The notes under the pieces were generated by a model. It worked only from the letters and a program-made list of their open reading frames with translations. It was not told the origin of the DNA and ran no database searches. DNA of 64,000 bases from Yponomeuta sedellus (Eukaryota > Arthropoda > Insecta > Lepidoptera > Yponomeutidae), in assembly GCA_934045075.1 (NCBI GenBank), contig OW203737.1, positions 3,051,965 to 3,115,964 of the forward strand. Reading direction: 5' to 3'. The position numbers and the translations under genes are program-made. This document shows positions 61,078 through 64,000 of this stretch, one piece after another (within the stretch, counting starts at the first letter, position 1; each line of letters opens with the position of its first letter).

Positions 61078-61632
61078 TTAAAAACCTATTTAGAGGCTAA
61101 AACATCCACCCATGCCGTCACTTAAACCCGCGACCTCTGGCTAACCGTGCCAGCGCTCTCCCAACTAACTAATGATGCCAGTAGTCGCCCATTAGCTCAG
61201 TTGGGAGAGCTCAGTTGGCACGGTTAGTCAGAGGTCGCGGGTTCAAGTCCCGGCATGGGTGGAATTTTTAGCCTCTAAATAGGTTTTTAAAATTGTTCTT
61301 AGCTCGGGTTAGTGCATTAAAACGAATATCATGTGGGTACAGCCATATCACTCCAATGTAAAACCTAACTGCAAAGTAGGTACTTGGGGCTCTAAGTGAT
61401 GCAAATTACTTCAGCCAGATGTCGCTGCCTGTATGTAATACAGAGAGTATTGTAAAGAGGTTCGAAATTTCAATGATGCTAGTAGTCGCCCATTAGCTCA
61501 GTTGGGAGAGCGCGGGCACGGTTAGCCAAAGGTCGCGGGTTCAAGTCTCGGCATGGGTGGAATTTTTAGCCCCTAAATAGTTTATTAAAATTGTCCTTAG
61601 TACGGGTAAGTTATAGATTAAAAAGAATATAA
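61078..61632. repeat. T-family cluster: inverted pair then tandem unit
   Basis: A minus-strand module (61109-61170, B box altered to CACTTAAACCC) faces a plus-strand module with an internal duplication (GGGAGAGCTCAGTTGGCACG). A full linker and another plus-strand module (about 61487-61560) follow. The linker is the same as in the 308-bp array but older. Confidence 0.85.
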
Positions 61633-61685
61633 CGAAGATATGTTTCCTCCATCAAGAATACAGTAAAAGTAAGCTCACTCTTCTG

Positions 61686-61949
61686 ACCTTCAAACCTACT
61701 CCATGTGTCCTAGGTAATTTGCATTATTCCGCGTTTTACAAATGCCGTCGTCCGTCTATAAACGCTCCCGATATTGAAATATGCCGAAGGCATAATGTAA
61801 ATAATCTTATCACTATTACCTTCAAACCTACTCCATGTGTCCTAGGTAATTTGCATTATTCCGCGTTTTACAAATGCCGTCGTCCGTCTATAAACGCTCC
61901 CGATATTGAAATATGCCGAAGGCATAATGTAAATAATCTTATCACTATA
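61686..61949. repeat. 132-bp direct tandem duplication
   Basis: Copies 61686-61817 and 61818-61949 appear identical by eye (start ACCTTCAAACCTACTCCATG). The 77-codon frame across them is a by-product. Confidence 0.95.
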
Positions 61950-62019
61950 TAATATGCCACATAATTTGAAAGACATAGCTAAAACAAATCTTAATTTATC
62001 AATATCTTAAATCTTAATT

Positions 62020-62126
62020 GAGTCGCCCATTAGCTCGGTTGGAAAGAGCGCTGGCACGGATAGCGAGAGGTCGCGGGTTCAAATCCCAGCATGGGTGGAA
62101 TTTTTAGCCTCTAAATAGGTTTTTGA
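62020..62126 (+). repeat. T-family module and terminal motif
   Basis: GAGTCGCCCATTAGCTCGGT, GGCACGGATAGCGAGAGGTC, GGGTTCAAATCCCAGC and CCTCTAAATAGGTTTTT. It lacks body and tail. Confidence 0.8.
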
Positions 62127-62164
62127 AATCTTAATCCATGTCGAAATTTTAACAATTTAACGGG

Positions 62165-62335
62165 TCGCAAGGTTATGTATGTAGTGTAGGACGCCCTCCG
62201 ACCAGGTGGGATGACGATCTGCGAAAAACTGCCGGCAGATGCTTGATGCGACAAGCTGAAGACAGGGCGCTATGACGCTTTTTAGTTGACGGCTATGTCC
62301 AGCAGTGGACTAATATAGCCTGAAGAAGAAGAAGG
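62165..62335 (+). pseudogene. RTE-like LINE C-terminus and 3' UTR scrap
   Basis: GTGTAGGACGCCCTCCGACC, GGTGGGATGACGATCTGCGA, GGCTATGTCCAGCAGTGGAC and AATATAGCCTGAAGAAGAAG. Same ending as 16746-16972. Confidence 0.7.
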
Positions 62336-62339
62336 GGGC

Positions 62340-62425
62340 TTTGTATATTTTGCCTTAGGCATATCTCAAAACAGCAAACGCTTATAAACGGATGACGCCG
62401 TTTGTAAAACGCGGAATAATACAAA
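62340..62425 (-). repeat. inverted partner of the 132-bp duplication
   Basis: GCTTATAAACGGATGACGCC, TTTGTAAAACGCGGAATAAT and ACAAATTTCC are the reverse of TTGCATTATTCCGCGTTTTA...CGTCCGTCTATAAACGC in the tandem copies, with substitutions. A 61720-62425 inverted-repeat element with later insertions is possible. Confidence 0.7.
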
Positions 62426-62682
62426 TTTCCTGCAATCGCGCCATACTTTGTCGCAGTGTTGCCAACTTAACGACTAGTTACTTAATAATGACCACGGCAC
62501 TTCAAATTTTAAAGGTATGATGACACTATTTTATTGAATTCTATTTATATCGTGACATTAAATTTTGAGCAGGAAAGTAAAATAATTTAGTTTAAATGAG
62601 GTCCTTGAGAAGTAGTATTACTTTAAATGACAGGATAAGGAATAGCCTGTTTAGAGAACTATGTAGTGACTAGAATTGAAAA

Positions 62683-62935
62683 GGAACGTTACGCTGGTTG
62701 GACATGTGGAGAGGATGAAGGAAGAAAGATGGACGAAACAAATATTGTATATTTGATCAAATAGGGTATGTGTTAGCAAAGGGGAAGATAAAAAGTACCC
62801 GGAACCGGCGTGCGTGCATGCAACGACTATAAGCGTTGATGAAGCGAAGGTAATCTGTCAGGATCGTGGCAAGTGGCAGTCCCTGGTCTCTGCCTACCCC
62901 TCTAGGATACAGGCGTGAGGTTATGTATGTATGTA
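62683..62935 (+). pseudogene. VSAYPS-type LINE C-terminus with (TATG) tail
   Basis: Reads TLVGHVERMKEERWTKQI, then KKYPEPACVHATTI-like in a shifted frame, then VDEAKVICQDRGKWQSLVSA and YPSRIQA stop, followed by GGTTATGTATGTATGTATTA. This is the most complete of the endings and shows the TATG tail. Confidence 0.8.
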
Positions 62936-63576
62936 TTAAATTTTGAGCGATTAAGCAAAATGGGGAAACAGTATCAATGCAACCCAATGCCAGTATGATC
63001 AAAAGTAACTCTGTTTCCGTTAAAATTATCCAAAATATTGTTGGAAATACTGCGACAATGACTGAATTAAGATGGCTGAGTGAATGATGAATGCATGAGC
63101 GAATGATTCCTTTCTTATTTCGCTCTCTCTGAGTGCGTCCGCCGTCTATAACGGTGCGTTTTGTGAAAAGGTGTCTTTAAAGTGAAGAATGAACGCCAAA
63201 GCCAGCCTACTTGAACCCACGGCGTTTCTTTAATGCGGCCCACTGCCACTATCGTACCTTCAATCGTGACAAGTGTTACTAAAAGACCATTAAAGCAGTC
63301 TGGTTTACAAGTTCATTAGCAACGACCACAATCTCGCGAGGCAATATCTAAAGAACAATTGAACTGTCCGGCGCCGACCATTGGTGACTAAAATTATGAA
63401 GATCGTAATCTCGGGCCAAATGTACGTTACCACGGCAGGTGTAGCTTTGCCGAAAGGTCGGGAATTAAGGTAAAATGAGTAGACTCGCTAAATATAAACT
63501 ATTTTTTTTTCGGTTACCAATTTTTTTATTGTTCTCTACTATTAATAAGTTAGATAATAAATAAATAAGTATAAAA
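62936..63576. other. non-coding, nothing recognised
   Basis: GC is moderate at 63120-63480 without a recognisable ORF or family. Confidence 0.35.
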
Positions 63577-63799
63577 AAATATTCATGGGCATATTACACA
63601 GATCTTGTTAGCCTTATACTAAGTACAACTAAGTGACTTGTGTTGTAGGTGCTAACTCGACGATAGATTTAATACAATTAATACATGCATAACATCAAGA
63701 CCCGAGACAAACTAGAAAAGTTCGATTCCTAGTTTGACCCGGCCGGGGATCAAACCGGAGACCTCCGGTTTTACAGTCAGCGTGTCACCGAGGCCGTCG
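63577..63799 (-). repeat. tRNA-derived SINE, deleted A box
   Basis: ATTCATGGGCATATTACACA at the 3' end, GGCCGGGGATCAAACCGGAG (B box, altered), and GACGGCCTCGGTGACACGCT at the head, where about 15 bases including the GGCGCAGCGG A box are missing. Confidence 0.8.
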
Positions 63800-63926
63800 C
63801 TCTTATATTAATATAATTATCATTATTGTATACTTTCCCCCCTCGTTTATAATATCCGTATCACCACATCAAGGGTTGCCGGAAGAGATTTCTAATGAAA
63901 TAAGCTCGCCACGTAATTTTTTAGGG

Positions 63927-64000
63927 TTCCGTACCTCAAAAGGAAAAAACGGAACCCTTATAGGATCACTTTGTTGTCCGTCTGTCCGTCCGTCCGTCTG
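63927..64000 (+). repeat. GGTTCCGT-family repeat, cut by window end
   Basis: TTTTAGGGTTCCGTACCTCA, ACGGAACCCTTATAGGATCA, then TTGTCCGTCTGTCCGTCC. Best preserved copy here; it continues beyond the window. Confidence 0.65.

Overview
This is animal nuclear DNA, AT-rich and packed with transposable-element remnants. An arthropod, most likely a moth or butterfly, fits best: short tRNA- and 5S-derived retroposons, RTE-type and Jockey/CR1-type LINE fragments, LINE 3' ends finishing in TCTTA-like or TTTCA-like pentamers, and many small inverted-repeat elements, with hardly any host coding sequence. The lineage is inferred from repeat style, not from a diagnostic gene. No bacterial-style operon, rRNA gene, intact tRNA gene or CRISPR array is present.

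The one convincing host gene is on the minus strand at 841-1599: a 252-residue, signal-peptide-bearing protein made of two cysteine-rich PSI domains with the plexin-type spacer between them and nothing else. A 3' splice acceptor sits just upstream of its ATG and a polyadenylation signal just downstream of its stop. A possible promoter/first exon of an unidentified minus-strand gene lies at about 38626-39017. All other long reading frames are repeat-derived.

Four repeat groups make up most of the rest. (1) The T family, about 22 loci, has a 73-nt tRNA-like module inside a unit flanked by inverted terminal motifs; it occurs singly, in head-to-head pairs, and as a 308-bp tandem array (56756-57608). 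(2) A SINE whose head matches 5S rRNA has about 20 copies, some with clear target-site duplications. (3) LINE remnants include a nested cluster at 19612-23100, about 18 RTE-like C-terminal scraps, and several LINE 3' ends, two of which run directly into long pentanucleotide arrays. (4) Fold-back/MITE-like elements occur, several nested in other repeats with readable insertion junctions.

Across the window there are also many near-perfect palindromes with loops of only 1-8 bases (7367, 13893, 28963, 43458, 47572, 52217, 59245, 59378, 59442), a pattern that the element families alone do not explain. Coordinates of degenerate repeats are approximate, usually to within 10-20 bases, because they were read by eye.
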